Positions 21,903 through 31,374 of a DNA stretch of 64,000 nt are shown one piece after another. Numbering within the stretch: the first letter of the stretch is position 1; every line of letters begins with the position of its first letter. Position numbers and translations under genes: made by a program. This stretch comes from Pantoea alfalfae (GTDB lineage: Bacteria; Pseudomonadota; Gammaproteobacteria; Enterobacterales; Enterobacteriaceae). The stretch spans positions 3,038,001-3,102,000 of the forward strand of contig NZ_CP082292.1 of assembly GCF_019880205.1 (NCBI RefSeq). The letters are read 5' to 3'. Under the pieces are notes generated by a model. It had not been told where the DNA came from. It worked only from the letters and a program-made list of their open reading frames with translations, and did not search any database.

Positions 21903-22110
21903 AACCCGATCCTCTGCTGCCGGGCTGACGGACACGCGCTTTTGCCAGATGAAAAAAGCCGGCCACCCGGCCCAGCACTATCTTGCCATTGCTGCTTATC
22001 TGCGGCTTAATGAAGCCTTTCTTAACAATACTGAAGTAAACATCACAGCCAGACCGCCTGTTCAGGCGCGCCTTCCGTTCGTTATGGCAAAAAAATCATA
22101 AGAGGAAAAG
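21903..22110. other. Gap between acpH and the IMPase-family gene, with a minus-strand hairpin/T-run
   Basis: No protein of convincing length. At 21951-21972 an A6 tract precedes GCCGG-CCAC-CCGGC. On the minus strand this reads as a short stem followed by six T, a terminator shape facing leftward although no minus-strand gene lies upstream. On the plus strand it would be a poor acpH terminator. The ribosome site of the next gene (AAGAGGAAAAG) is at the right end. Confidence 0.4.
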
Positions 22111-22923
22111 ATGTCATCCGCTTCGCATTCTGAAATAGACGCGCGTTACCGTTACGCCTGCGACATCGCCCGTGCAGCGGGCAGCCGGGCCTTATCATGG
22201 TATCAGCAGCGTCAGACTCTGGTCGTGGAACACAAAAGGGATTTGCAGGACGTGGTCAGCGAGGCTGATCGTAACGTTGAGGCATTAATTAAGACCTTAA
22301 TCGCTGAACGTTTTCCTGAGGATAGCGTCTATGGCGAAGAGAGCGGCGGCGAGGTTGAGGGTGCGCCGTTTATCTGGGTTGTCGATCCGATCGATGGCAC
22401 CGCCTGTTTCGTCAACGGTTTGCCTAACTGGTGCGTTTCGCTGGCGGTGGTCTGCGAGGGCCAGCCGGTGATCGGCGTCGTCTGCGATCCTAATCATCAG
22501 GAGCTGTTCCACGCACGGGCAGGCCAGGGGGCATGGCTGAATGAAAGTCGCCTGCAGGTTCATGACGCAGCGCATCTCAATGAGGGTTTACTTGGCATCA
22601 GCAACTCCAGCCGGACACCGGGCGAAAGCGTCTCACGCCTGATCAGCGGCTTAATTGAACAGGGTGGTATGTTTATTCGCATCGGTTCGGGTGCGCTGAC
22701 CAGCGCCTGGGCGGCAGCCGGTCGGCTGATTGGTTACTACGAAGCGCATATGCATCCGTGGGATAGTCTGCCGGGCATCGTTCTTATGCGCGAAGCAGGC
22801 GGTGTCACCAATGATTATCTGCGTAATGAAGGCCTGAAAAACGGTAACCCTGTGTTGCTGGCCAATGCGGCTCTGTATCCAAAAATTAAAGCGCTGACCG
22901 GCAACGGCGCACTGGAAGAGTAA
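22111..22923 (+). CDS. Inositol monophosphatase family protein
   Basis: 270-residue cytosolic member of the IMPase/FBPase/CysQ superfamily of Mg-dependent, Li-sensitive phosphatases. The metal-site motifs are intact: VYGEESGG (Glu), WVVDPIDGTACFVNGLPNW (about 90-108; the DPIDGT signature), and HPWDSLPGIVLMREAGG (about 216-232; the WD motif). It is not SuhB or CysQ by the residues I recall; the exact substrate is uncertain (inositol-1-phosphate, histidinol phosphate or another sugar phosphate). The stop codon directly abuts the ATG of the phytase gene, so they form one transcript, which favours an inositol-phosphate substrate. Confidence 0.85.
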   Translation: MSSASHSEIDARYRYACDIARAAGSRALSWYQQRQTLVVEHKRDLQDVVSEADRNVEALIKTLIAERFPEDSVYGEESGGEVEGAPFIWVVDPIDGTACFVNGLPNWCVSLAVVCEGQPVIGVVCDPNHQELFHARAGQGAWLNESRLQVHDAAHLNEGLLGISNSSRTPGESVSRLISGLIEQGGMFIRIGSGALTSAWAAAGRLIGYYEAHMHPWDSLPGIVLMREAGGVTNDYLRNEGLKNGNPVLLANAALYPKIKALTGNGALEE

Positions 22924-24180
22924 ATGACGCTGCCAACCCTGTGCCGCTGTGCGCTGATCCTCGGTTCTCTCTGGCTGTTAAGCCCGGCGACACAGGCGGC
23001 GGATTACCAGCTGGAGAAAGTGGTTGAACTGAGCCGTCACGGCGTACGTCCACCCACGCCAGGCAATCGAAAAGAGATTGAAGCCGCCAGCCAGCAACCC
23101 TGGACACAGTGGACCACTGCCGATGGCGAGCTGACGGGTCACGGCTACAGTGCCGTGGTGAATAAAGGACGCTGGGAAGGCGAGCACTATCGCCAGCTCG
23201 GCCTGCTGGGCACGGGCTGTCCGGATGCGGCTCAGGTCTACGTGCGCGCCAGCCCGCTGCAGCGCACCCGTGCCACGGCTGCGGCGCTGACGGACGGCGC
23301 CTTTCCCGGCTGCGGCGTAACCGTGCATCACGTCGCGGGCGATGTTGATCCCCTGTTTCAGAATGAAAAGCTGACGGTCACCCGGACCGACCCCGTGCAG
23401 GAACTGACTGCTAAACAGCAGAAAGCGGGCAATCTGGCACATCTGCAACAGCAACTGCAACCGGCGATTCAGCAGCTGAAAACCGCCGTCTGTCCCCCCG
23501 CAACGGCTTGTCCCCTGTTTGATGCGCCCTGGACGTTCCGGCAAACCCGCAACGGAAATAGTTACGTTTACGGGCTGAGCGTCATGGCGAGCATGGTGGA
23601 GACGCTGCGACTGGGCTACAGCGAAAATCTGCCGTTTGATCAGCTCGCCTGGGGGCATATCACCTCGGCCGCGCAAATCACCTCCCTGCTGCCGCTGCTG
23701 ACCGCAAACTACGATCTCAGCAACGATGTACTCTACCTGGCACAGCGCCGTGGCTCGATACTGCTCAACACGATGCTGGAGGCGATCGCTGCCAATAGCT
23801 CGCCGAGCCGCTGGCTGATTCTTGTCGCGCATGACACCAATATTGCGATGGTGCGCACCCTGATGGACTTTAACTGGCAGTTACCCGGTTACTCGCGCGG
23901 TAACATTCCGCCGGGCAGCAGTCTGGTGCTGGAGCGCTGGCGCGACACCCGCAGCGGCGAGCGTTTTTTACGGATCTATTTTCAGGCGCAGAGTCTGGAT
24001 GGCATCCGCCAGTTGCAACTCATTGATGATAAATATCCGTTATTACAACAGGAATGGCATCAGCCTGACTGCAGAGTTACCGATGTCGGCCTGCTCTGCC
24101 CTTATCAATCCACACTGACTCAGCTCCGGAAAAACCTGGATAACAGCGCTGTGCTGCCGGTTTCGGTTATATTGCCCTGA
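22924..24180 (+). CDS. Periplasmic histidine acid phosphatase, PhyK-type phytase
   Basis: 418-residue exported phosphatase. A signal peptide (about 1-25, hydrophobic core LILGSLWLLSPATQA then ADYQLEK) precedes the mature protein. The catalytic motif SRHGVRPPTPGNR (nucleophile His in RHGxRxP) and the distal LVAHDTNIAMVR (HD proton donor) are intact. The sequence is strikingly close to what I recall of Klebsiella PhyK: ASPLQRTRATA, GAFPGCGV, LSVMASMVETLRLG and YSRGNIPPGSSLVLERWRD. It is more distant from E. coli AppA and Agp. The likely reaction is stepwise dephosphorylation of phytate in the periplasm. Four or more cysteines fit the disulfide-rich fold. It follows the IMPase-family gene with no gap; a hairpin lies 18 bases downstream. 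Confidence 0.92.
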   Translation: MTLPTLCRCALILGSLWLLSPATQAADYQLEKVVELSRHGVRPPTPGNRKEIEAASQQPWTQWTTADGELTGHGYSAVVNKGRWEGEHYRQLGLLGTGCPDAAQVYVRASPLQRTRATAAALTDGAFPGCGVTVHHVAGDVDPLFQNEKLTVTRTDPVQELTAKQQKAGNLAHLQQQLQPAIQQLKTAVCPPATACPLFDAPWTFRQTRNGNSYVYGLSVMASMVETLRLGYSENLPFDQLAWGHITSAAQITSLLPLLTANYDLSNDVLYLAQRRGSILLNTMLEAIAANSSPSRWLILVAHDTNIAMVRTLMDFNWQLPGYSRGNIPPGSSLVLERWRDTRSGERFLRIYFQAQSLDGIRQLQLIDDKYPLLQQEWHQPDCRVTDVGLLCPYQSTLTQLRKNLDNSAVLPVSVILP

Positions 24181-24197
24181 GTCTGTCGCTAATCAAA

Positions 24198-24226
24198 TTA
24201 AGGCCGCAGCCGCAATGCGGCCTTAA
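24198..24226 (+). terminator. Hairpin after the phytase gene
   Basis: TTAAGGCCGC and GCGGCCTTAA form a perfect 10-bp stem with a 9-nt loop, 18 bases past the stop. No strong T-run follows. The rest of the gap to 24663 is AT-rich with no gene I can support. Confidence 0.65.
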
Positions 24227-24663
24227 TAATGTTAACCGCTGTTAATTAACGCCACTCAGACCTTTTCTTATTTAATTCATCTGACTATCAGCGCCACACA
24301 TTTTGATTTACGATAGTCCTGTCAATCATCCCTTTATTATCTATTTTCCTGTAATTCTTGCGTATTTCGGCGACTGGTTTCGCCGTTTTTTATTTCCGCC
24401 TCTCTGCTTTTTTAGCGCACCACTGCCCGTATAGCTGCACATTCCTGCGCATGAAGCCCCATCAACAATTTTTCCCGCCTGTAACCTTCAGCGATATTCA
24501 CTGCCCGTTTGAATAATCTTTTCGGGATACATTCGCCGTAATAAACCGGCGCAGCGTCTTATTTCGCTGACAGAGCGTTAACGCGTAATAAAAGAATTCA
24601 GCGTTGTGGCGAAGATCACGCAAATAAGCAGCGATGTGAGAAAATAAAAGAGGAATATTGCGG
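24227..24663. other. Gene-free stretch between phytase and proY
   Basis: About 440 bases with lower GC than the flanks. The only frames are short and lack ribosome sites or family resemblance. E. coli has malZ next to proY; it is absent here. I see no repeat or RNA gene. Confidence 0.5.
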
Positions 24664-24696
24664 GTTCTGCTCCCCCATATATCAGGAGAGCAGAAC
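24664..24696 (-). terminator. Weak hairpin downstream of proY
   Basis: GTTCTGCTC (24664-24672) pairs with GAGCAGAAC (24688-24696) across 15 nt, just past the proY stop. There is no T-run in the gene's direction. Confidence 0.4.
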
Positions 24697-24702
24697 AGGA
24701 GA

Positions 24703-26055
24703 TTAGCGTGGTTTACGCACCAGTTTATAGCCCAGTAGCAGCACCACAATCCACACCATGCCAACATAGAGTGAAATGCGGGTATCGGGGAAATAACCAA
24801 TCAGACCGATAATAAAGCAGAGGAACGCAACGCCAACGCCAGCCGTCCAGCTGCCACCTGGCAGCGCAAACTGCAGCTTACTCGCCGCCTCTTTGCCAAT
24901 TTTGCGACGGAAGGCGATCTGCGACAGCAGAATCATGATCCAGACCCACACCGTTGCAAAGGTCGCCAGCGAGGCGATCACCAGGAAGACTTTTTCCGGC
25001 ATCAGGTAGTTGAGATAAACCGCAATCAGCATGGCGAACATCATCACCACCACCGTCACCCACGGAATCCCGCGCGACGAGACCTTCATAAAGACTTTCG
25101 GCGCATGACCCTGCTGCGCCATCCCGTGCAGCATGCGACCCACGCCAAACACATCGCTGTTAATCGCCGAGAGCGACGCGGTCAGCACGACGAAATTGAG
25201 GATAGAGGCGGCTGCCGCGATCCCCAGATGCTGGAAGGTCAGCACAAACGGGCTGCCCGAGGTTCCTACCTGATTCCAGGGATAGATCGACATAATCACA
25301 AACAGCGTGCCAACGTAGAACACCAGAATGCGCCACGGCACCGAGTTAATCGCGCGCGGAATCGACTTCTCCGGATCTTTCGCTTCACCCGCAGTGATAC
25401 CGATGATTTCGATGCCGCCATAGGCGAACATCACCATCTGTAGCGACAGCAGCATGCCGACGACGCCGTGGGCGAAGAAGCCGCCGTTGGTCCAGAGGTT
25501 ATGGATACCGGTCGGCTGACCGCCGTTGCCAATCCCCCAGATAATCATGCCGAAACCAGCCAGAATCATCACAATGATGGTGGCGACTTTGAAGAAGGAG
25601 AACCAGAACTCCACTTCGCCAAACACCTTCACGCTCATCAGATTGACGGCACCGATGATCAGCACCACGCTCAGCACCCAAATCCAGTGCGGCACCTCAG
25701 GGAACCAGACGCCCATATAGATGCCGAATGCGGTAACGTCCGCAATCGCCACAATCAGGATTTCAAAACAGTAGGTCCAGCCGGTGATATAGCCCGCCAT
25801 CGGCCCAAGGTAGTCCTGCGCGTAGCGGGAGAAAGAGCTGGCCTGAGGATTGTTAACGGACATCTCACCCAGCGCGCGCATGATGATGTAGGCTACTGCC
25901 CCGCCGATGATATAGGCGAGCAGCACGCTCGGTCCGGCCATTTTTATCGCGTCGGCGGAACCGTAAAACAGCCCGGTGCCAATCGCCGATCCCAGCGCCA
26001 TAAAACGGATGTGGCGCGTGCTCAGTCCGCGTTTGAGCTTATTGGTTTCTTGCAT
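24703..26055 (-). CDS. proY: Proline-specific permease ProY (APC family)
   Basis: 450-residue inner-membrane amino-acid permease with 12 hydrophobic segments. It is nearly collinear with E. coli Pro[38 protein letters not shown] (the APC signature), [20 protein letters not shown], and [20 protein letters not shown]. The C-terminal tail is a little shorter (E. coli 457). E. coli ProY is a cryptic proline transporter, so proline uptake is inferred. It lies 70 bases after brnQ, but a strong terminator sits between them. Confidence 0.93.
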   Translation of the reverse strand: MQETNKLKRGLSTRHIRFMALGSAIGTGLFYGSADAIKMAGPSVLLAYIIGGAVAYIIMRALGEMSVNNPQASSFSRYAQDYLGPMAGYITGWTYCFEILIVAIADVTAFGIYMGVWFPEVPHWIWVLSVVLIIGAVNLMSVKVFGEVEFWFSFFKVATIIVMILAGFGMIIWGIGNGGQPTGIHNLWTNGGFFAHGVVGMLLSLQMVMFAYGGIEIIGITAGEAKDPEKSIPRAINSVPWRILVFYVGTLFVIMSIYPWNQVGTSGSPFVLTFQHLGIAAAASILNFVVLTASLSAINSDVFGVGRMLHGMAQQGHAPKVFMKVSSRGIPWVTVVVMMFAMLIAVYLNYLMPEKVFLVIASLATFATVWVWIMILLSQIAFRRKIGKEAASKLQFALPGGSWTAGVGVAFLCFIIGLIGYFPDTRISLYVGMVWIVVLLLGYKLVRKPR

Positions 26056-26077
26056 AACAACCTGTACCTGTGAAATG

Positions 26078-26103
26078 AAAAAACCACGGGCAAGCCCGTG
26101 GTT
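26078..26103 (-). terminator. Terminator between brnQ and proY
   Basis: AACCACGGGC, AA, GCCCGTGGTT (26082-26103) is a 10-bp stem. In the direction of brnQ it is followed by a run of seven or so T. It would separate brnQ from proY expression, or attenuate it. Confidence 0.9.
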
Positions 26104-26125
26104 AAAGAAGAATCAGTGCGCTCTG

Positions 26126-27445
26126 TTACGAGTGAACCGTCACCTGTTCCGGTCCTTTCACCCGATCCACAACAGCGGCAATCAGCAGCATTACCAGCGA
26201 CGGTGGCAACCAGGCGAGACCCTGATCGGCCAGCGGCAGATGCTGACTGAATGCCGGCAGCAAATCTTTAAACCCGGTAGTTTTAATCGCATCAACAATG
26301 CCAAACAGCAGGCTTACCAGCATCGCTGGCGCGATAATCCGGCTGCTCTTATTCCACCAGTTGAGGGTGAAACTCAGCACCACCAGCACGATACAGGGCG
26401 GATAGATCGCCGTCAGTACCGGGATGGAGATCTGAATCAGGTGGCTCAGGCCGAGATTCGACACCACCATCGAGAACAGACCCAGAATAAACACCAGCGT
26501 TTTATACGACAACGGCAGGTATTGCGCAAAAAATTCCGCACAGGCACAGGTCAGGCCGACAGCGGTCACCATACAAGCGACGAAGATCAGCGCGGCCAGG
26601 AAGAAGCTGCCCATGTTGCCAAAGGTATGCTGAACATACGCGTGCAGAATCGCTGCACCATTGGCATTTTGATCCACCAGCGCCCCGCTGCCCGCGCCCA
26701 GTTTAAACAGGCAGAGGTAGACCAGCGTCAGGCCCAGACCGGCAATCAATCCTGCCAGCACGGTATAGCGGGTCAGCAGCGCGGCATTATCAACACCACG
26801 TGAACGGGCGGCATTAACAATCACGATGCCAAACACCAGCGCGCCCAGCGTATCCATGGTCAGATAGCCATTAACAAAACCGCTGGAGAACGCCGCACGC
26901 TGATAATCAGCCGTCGCCGGAATGGTCCCGCCTGCAGGCCAGACCAGTGCAGCTACGCCCAGCACGGTCAGCGCGATAATTTTTAGTGGCGCAAGGAAGT
27001 GCCCTACCGTGTCGAGCAGCTTGCCCGGATAGAGCGACACGCCAATCACCAGCGCGAAGTAGATCAGGCTATAGATGAACAGCGGCAGCGCGCCATCGCC
27101 GGTCAGCGGTGCAATGCCCATCTCAAACGAGACCGTTGCCGTGCGCGGGGTAGCAAACAGCGGCCCGACAGCCAGATAGCACACGGTGGCCAGCACGATA
27201 CCAGCGACCTTGCCTATCGGGCTGCTGAGCGCATCCACGCCGCCGCCGACGCGGGCCAGCGCGATCACGGTCATCACGGGCAGACCGACTGCGGTAATCA
27301 GAAAACCAATCGCGGCTGTCCAGACGTGTTCGCCAGACTGAATGCCGACCATTGGCGGAAAAATGATGTTACCCGCGCCAACAAACAGGGCAAATGTCAT
27401 AAAGCCCAGCGCGAGAATGTCCTTCGAAGTTAAACGATGTGTCAT
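26126..27445 (-). CDS. brnQ: Branched-chain amino acid transporter BrnQ (LIV-II)
   Basis: 439-residue inner-membrane Na+ or H+ symporter for leucine, isoleucine and valine. Start at ATG 27445 ([20 protein letters not shown]), matching E. coli; an in-frame GTG four codons upstream (27457) is less likely. Family segments: [46 protein letters not shown], and [29 protein letters not shown]. The roughly 390 bases upstream are free of genes. In E. coli brnQ lies just downstream of phoR; here two genes are inserted between them. Confidence 0.95.
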   Translation of the reverse strand: MTHRLTSKDILALGFMTFALFVGAGNIIFPPMVGIQSGEHVWTAAIGFLITAVGLPVMTVIALARVGGGVDALSSPIGKVAGIVLATVCYLAVGPLFATPRTATVSFEMGIAPLTGDGALPLFIYSLIYFALVIGVSLYPGKLLDTVGHFLAPLKIIALTVLGVAALVWPAGGTIPATADYQRAAFSSGFVNGYLTMDTLGALVFGIVIVNAARSRGVDNAALLTRYTVLAGLIAGLGLTLVYLCLFKLGAGSGALVDQNANGAAILHAYVQHTFGNMGSFFLAALIFVACMVTAVGLTCACAEFFAQYLPLSYKTLVFILGLFSMVVSNLGLSHLIQISIPVLTAIYPPCIVLVVLSFTLNWWNKSSRIIAPAMLVSLLFGIVDAIKTTGFKDLLPAFSQHLPLADQGLAWLPPSLVMLLIAAVVDRVKGPEQVTVHS

Positions 27446-27792
27446 ACGGCCTGTCACTGATGTTGCGGTGGAAGTTGGGTTAGTGTTGTCCCCTCGCTGC
27501 GTGCAAACCGCGACCTGGCTGACAATGTCAGCGCATTATGCTCATCGCAGGGTAAAGCGCAGGTGATTTAAGCTGCTTTTATTCTGTTCACAGAGGGATG
27601 GATCGACAACGGCGCTAAGTAAAACGTTTATAGCGGTGAAAGGCAATACGGGATCGGAAAACCAGAAGGTTATGCCGCCATTTTTTCAAAAGGCAGTGGA
27701 TAGCGTTAATTTTTGCCGTAGGCACACAAGATGATGTGCTTAAATAACAGACAGAGCGTGAGAAAACCCCGCATAAATGGGCCAGAAGATAC
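27446..27792. other. Upstream region of brnQ, no gene seen
   Basis: About 350 bases without a credible coding frame. It must hold the brnQ promoter and leader, but I could not mark promoter elements with confidence. Confidence 0.4.
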
Positions 27793-27816
27793 ACAAAAGG
27801 CGCGTTTTACGCGCCT
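27793..27816 (-). terminator. Terminator after the MetE-like gene
   Basis: AGGCGCG (27798-27804), 5-nt loop, CGCGCCT (27810-27816). Read on the minus strand the stem is followed by TTTGTGT, 20 bases past the stop codon at 27837. Confidence 0.75.
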
Positions 27817-27836
27817 GTCTGCACAACGTTACAGCA

Positions 27837-28943
27837 TTACCAGACCTGATTAGCGATATCGACCACTAAACGAATCTTCTGCCATTGCTCCGCTTCGCTC
27901 AGGCTATTGCCCTCTTCGGTAGAAGCAAAGCCGCACTGCGGGCTGAGGCAGATCTGGTCCAGGCTGACATACTGCGTCGCCTCTTCCAGTCGGGCTTTCA
28001 CCTGCGCCGGATCTTCCAGCTCACCTACTTTGGTGGTGATCAGGCCCAGAACAACCTGCTGATGGCCCGGCCTGACGTAACGCAGTGGCTCAAAGCCGCC
28101 AGAACGGGCATTGTCATACTCCAGGAAGAACGCATCCACGTTGACGCTGCCGAACAGGATTTCTGCCACGGGTCCATAGCCGCCTTCAGAAATCCAGGTT
28201 GAGCGGAAATTACCGCGACAGACATGCAGACCCACGGTCAGATCGGCAGGTTTATCCGCCAGCGCTTTATTCAACACCTGAGCATACGTCTGGGCCAGCT
28301 GGTCCGGATCGTCGCCACGTGCGCGGATATCGCGCTTCTGATCTTCGGAACAGAGATACGCCCAGACGGTGTCATCCAGCTGCAGATAGCGACAGCCCGC
28401 GTCGTAAAAGGCCTTGATCGCCTGTTTGTAAGTCTGCGCCAGATCGTCGAAGTAGTCCGCCAGATCGGGATAGACTTCCGAATCAATCACTTTGCGTCCA
28501 CCGCGGAAGTGCAGCACGCTGGGGCTGGGAATGGTCATCTTCGGCACCGCATCACCGGCAATACTCTGCAGGAAGCGAAAATGGCCGAGCATCGGGTGAT
28601 CCGCCGGGAAACCGAGTTTGCTCACCACTTTCACGCCATGCGCTTTAGTCTGAACGCCATTAAACTGGATGCCCTGCTCCGCTTCATAGCTCTCGACGCC
28701 GTCAAGGCCATAGAAGAAGTCGAAATGCCACCAGCCACGACGGAACTCGCCGTCTGTCACCACTTTCAGGCCATTTTCGCGCTGTTTCGCGACTACATCG
28801 CGGATTGCCGCATCTTCAACCTGACGCAGGGCTGCGGCATCAATCTCGCCCGCTGAAAACTGTTCGCGCGCCTGCTTAATCGCAGCAGGACGCAGGAAGC
28901 TGCCAACGGTGTCGGCGCGGAACGGGGCGGTTTCTCTTTGCAT
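27837..28943 (-). CDS. MetE C-terminal-like cobalamin-independent methyltransferase (YxjG/YxjH type)
   Basis: 368-residue cytosolic protein related to the catalytic C-terminal half of methionine synthase MetE, lacking the N-terminal half (MetE is about 750 residues). The N-terminus FRADTVGSFLRP is typical of the family. Zinc ligands are visible: the His and Cys in LHVCRGN, a Glu downstream (FFLEYDN), and the Cys in LSPQCGFAS. Related proteins use short-chain or alternative methyl donors, or S-methylmethionine-like compounds, to methylate homocysteine; the donor here is unknown. The start is ATG 28943 behind an AGGAG site; a GTG two codons earlier is disfavoured. A four-unit MetJ-box array lies 54-85 bases upstream, so methionine repression is expected. 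Confidence 0.88.
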   Translation of the reverse strand: MQRETAPFRADTVGSFLRPAAIKQAREQFSAGEIDAAALRQVEDAAIRDVVAKQRENGLKVVTDGEFRRGWWHFDFFYGLDGVESYEAEQGIQFNGVQTKAHGVKVVSKLGFPADHPMLGHFRFLQSIAGDAVPKMTIPSPSVLHFRGGRKVIDSEVYPDLADYFDDLAQTYKQAIKAFYDAGCRYLQLDDTVWAYLCSEDQKRDIRARGDDPDQLAQTYAQVLNKALADKPADLTVGLHVCRGNFRSTWISEGGYGPVAEILFGSVNVDAFFLEYDNARSGGFEPLRYVRPGHQQVVLGLITTKVGELEDPAQVKARLEEATQYVSLDQICLSPQCGFASTEEGNSLSEAEQWQKIRLVVDIANQVW

Positions 28944-28996
28944 GATCACTCCTGTCTCTCCTGCAAATGATTGCGGCAGGAAATAATTACATTCTG

Positions 28997-29028
28997 ATAT
29001 GGATAGCCATCTGGATGGCTATATGTCT
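28997..29028 (-). promoter_or_regulatory. Tandem MetJ operator (four in-register met boxes)
   Basis: Read on the gene strand, four contiguous octamers occur: AGACATAT, AGCCATCC, AGATGGCT, ATCCATAT. Against the MetJ consensus AGACGTCT they match at 6, 5, 6 and 4 positions by hand count. The inner part is also a near-perfect palindrome (ATAGCCATC-TG-GATGGCTAT on the plus strand, 29003-29022). E. coli metF has a very similar sequence, as I recall it. MetJ with SAM binds arrays of two or more boxes and represses methionine genes. Confidence 0.75.
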
Positions 29029-29106
29029 GAATGCAGAGTGACATGAGTAACCTCTGTCTGCAACTGAAGAAAATTCAGCGATGATGAAAAAAATTCAGGT
29101 TGGAAA

Positions 29107-30027
29107 TTATTGCAGCGCTGCGCGTGCCTGTGCCATCTGGCTGTCAGAGAGCGGCAGGTAGCCTGCTTCGCTGACCCGCCGCTGGCCTTGAGGAGAAAGT
29201 ACCTGCTGCAAAAAGGCGGCGACCAGCGGTGGCAACGGTTTGCCGGGCGCTTTGTTGACGTAGAGATAGAGCGGACGCGCCCAGGGATAGCGGCCACTGC
29301 GGATAGCATCGGCATCCGGAACAATCGCCTGCCCCTGATCGTTCATCACCGCCAGCATTTTTACACCGCTGAGATGAAAGCCGAAACTGGCGTAACCGAT
29401 GCTGCGCGAATTACCGGCCACCGCCTGCACCACGGCGGCCGAGCCGGGAAACTCTGCCACGTCGCTGCGGAAATCGCCTTTGCACAGCACCTGCTGCTTG
29501 AAGAAACCCCACGTGCCGGAGGCGGAGTTGCGGCCATAACGCTGAATCGGCCGTTTGCGCCACTGGTCGCCGGTTAAACCGAGATCGCCCCAGCGCAGCG
29601 GCACACCGTGCGCGCCACACAGGCGGGTAATGGAGAAAATAGCATCGAGCTGACGCGGTTCAATCTGCTGCAGCGGATTGCGCTGATTCACCACCACCAC
29701 CAGCGCATCCATCGCCACCGGCACCGCCAGCGGCGGATAGCCGTAGCGCGCCTCAAAGGCCTGGCGTTCGTCGGCCTGCATCGGTCGGCTCATCGGCCCG
29801 AGCTGAGCGGCACCCGCTGCCAGCGCGGTCGGCGCGGTAGACGAACCAGAGGCCTGAACCTGCACATTAACGCCCGGTGCCTGGCGGCTGAAATCTTCGC
29901 CCCACAGGGTCATCAGATAGCCAAGCGTGTCGGATCCGACGCTGCTGAGATTGCCGGAGAGCGCGCCGGGCTGGGCCAGCGCCATGCCCGGCAGCAGAGA
30001 GACGATTAACAAAAGAAGGAGGCGCAT
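29107..30027 (-). CDS. PstS-like phosphate-binding protein
   Basis: 306-residue predicted periplasmic substrate-binding protein. The signal peptide MRLLLLLIVSLLPGMALA is followed by a PBP-like fold with GSDTLGYLMTLWGEDF, the phosphate-loop-type SGSSTAPTALAAGAAQLG, and RYGRNSASGTWGFFKQQVL. It is more like the stand-alone PstS family protein seen beside phoBR in several genera than the PstS of the pstSCAB operon, which is not here. I chose ATG 30027, 20 bases after the phoR stop, over an in-frame codon inside phoR (30060). It is the third gene of phoB-phoR, so it should be induced by phosphate starvation. Confidence 0.85.
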   Translation of the reverse strand: MRLLLLLIVSLLPGMALAQPGALSGNLSSVGSDTLGYLMTLWGEDFSRQAPGVNVQVQASGSSTAPTALAAGAAQLGPMSRPMQADERQAFEARYGYPPLAVPVAMDALVVVVNQRNPLQQIEPRQLDAIFSITRLCGAHGVPLRWGDLGLTGDQWRKRPIQRYGRNSASGTWGFFKQQVLCKGDFRSDVAEFPGSAAVVQAVAGNSRSIGYASFGFHLSGVKMLAVMNDQGQAIVPDADAIRSGRYPWARPLYLYVNKAPGKPLPPLVAAFLQQVLSPQGQRRVSEAGYLPLSDSQMAQARAALQ

Positions 30028-30046
30028 CAGAGAGATCCGGCAGCGA

Positions 30047-31360
30047 TTAATGAACGGCATTCTCCTGCATCACGCTGCTGACAATCAACCTCGCGGGCAG
30101 CGTAAAAGTAAAACAGGTCTCTTTATGCGGCACGCTGGTGATATCGAGCCGCGCGTTGTGGTGGCTCAGCGCATGTTTCACAATCGCCAGCCCCAGCCCG
30201 CTGCCGCCGGTGGCGCGTGAACGCGCTTTATCAACCCGGTAGAAGCGCTCGGTCAGACGCGGAATATGTTCTGAGGCGATACCTGGCCCGTTGTCGCATA
30301 CCCGGAAGGTTGCGCCCTGCTTGCCACGCAGCCAGCTGATATCGATCCGCGTGCCCTCCGGGGTGTGATTGACCGCGTTGTAAACCAGGTTGGAGATCGC
30401 GCTGCGCAGCTGTTCGTCGTTGCCGAACACTTTCAGATGGGGATCGGTATGAAAATGGATATCGTGCCGACCGCCACTCAGTGTCGCCGCCTCATGCTGC
30501 AGCAGTTTCAGCATCACCGGCACATCGACCTTCTCTTTGAGATCGATCGCGGGGGCGGCTTCAATACGCGACAGCGTCAGCAGCTGTTTCACCAGGCTGT
30601 CCATGCGGCGCGTCTGCTCCGACATGGTGTGCAGCGCTTTGCTGCGCGAAGGCTCGCTCATCACCGAGTCGTTCATCATCTCCAGATAGCCCTGTAGCAC
30701 GGTGAGCGGCGTCCGTAACTCATGGCTGACGTTGGCAAAGAAGTTACGGCGCGCCCCTTCCAGCTGATGCATCTGCGTCACATCACGGGCTACCAGCAGC
30801 CATTGCCCCTCGCTGTAGGGCATGACGCGGAATTCCATATGAAGTTTGTTGTTCAGCACCAGCGTCAGCGGCTTGTCAAAATCGCGCTGGCGAAGATAGC
30901 GGGAGAACTCCGGGTAACGCAGCAGATTGAGGATATTCTGGCCATTATCTTCCGGCCAGCGCAGCCCCAGGTGCTGTTGCGCCAGGCCGTTACACCAGAA
31001 AATAGTGCCCTCTTCCGTGGTCAGGATCACCGCATCCGGCAGCGATTCGGCCCCGCTGCGGAAGCGTTTAATGAGATTGCCCAGTTCACGCCGCCGCCGC
31101 CGGTTGCGCAGTTGCATCTGGTAAAGCCCATAAAACAGCGGTTCCCAGCTGGCACGCCCGGTCGGTGGCGTCATGGTGCGGTCGAGCCACAGCCAGTGCG
31201 ACAGCCGCATCAGATTGTGGAAATGCCACAACAGCACCACCAGCACGCTCACCAGCAGCCACCAGGGCAGGCTGCCAAACAGCAGGCCCAGCAGCGCAGC
31301 AGGCAGACTGGCCAGCAGCAGTTCTGTCAGTAATCTCTTCCAGGAGAGGCGTTCCAGCAC
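30047..31360 (-). CDS. phoR: Phosphate regulon sensor histidine kinase PhoR
   Basis: 437-residue inner-membrane kinase/phosphatase that senses phosphate through the Pst system. Two N-terminal membrane segments (about [20 protein letters not shown] and [15 protein letters not shown]), a PAS domain (about 95-200, [16 protein letters not shown]), the H-box [16 protein letters not shown] (phospho-acceptor His about 213), and ATPase motifs [13 protein letters not shown] (N), VCDNGPGIA (G1) and [14 protein letters not shown] (G2). It starts 14 bases after phoB. E. coli PhoR has 431 residues. Confidence 0.97.
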   Translation of the reverse strand: MLERLSWKRLLTELLLASLPAALLGLLFGSLPWWLLVSVLVVLLWHFHNLMRLSHWLWLDRTMTPPTGRASWEPLFYGLYQMQLRNRRRRRELGNLIKRFRSGAESLPDAVILTTEEGTIFWCNGLAQQHLGLRWPEDNGQNILNLLRYPEFSRYLRQRDFDKPLTLVLNNKLHMEFRVMPYSEGQWLLVARDVTQMHQLEGARRNFFANVSHELRTPLTVLQGYLEMMNDSVMSEPSRSKALHTMSEQTRRMDSLVKQLLTLSRIEAAPAIDLKEKVDVPVMLKLLQHEAATLSGGRHDIHFHTDPHLKVFGNDEQLRSAISNLVYNAVNHTPEGTRIDISWLRGKQGATFRVCDNGPGIASEHIPRLTERFYRVDKARSRATGGSGLGLAIVKHALSHHNARLDITSVPHKETCFTFTLPARLIVSSVMQENAVH

Positions 31361-31374
31361 GGTAAAGGCTCCGT

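Noticed and set aside
22978..23832. 284-residue minus-strand frame opposite the phytase gene
   Set aside because: Antisense shadow of a gene with clear catalytic motifs; no supporting ribosome site.
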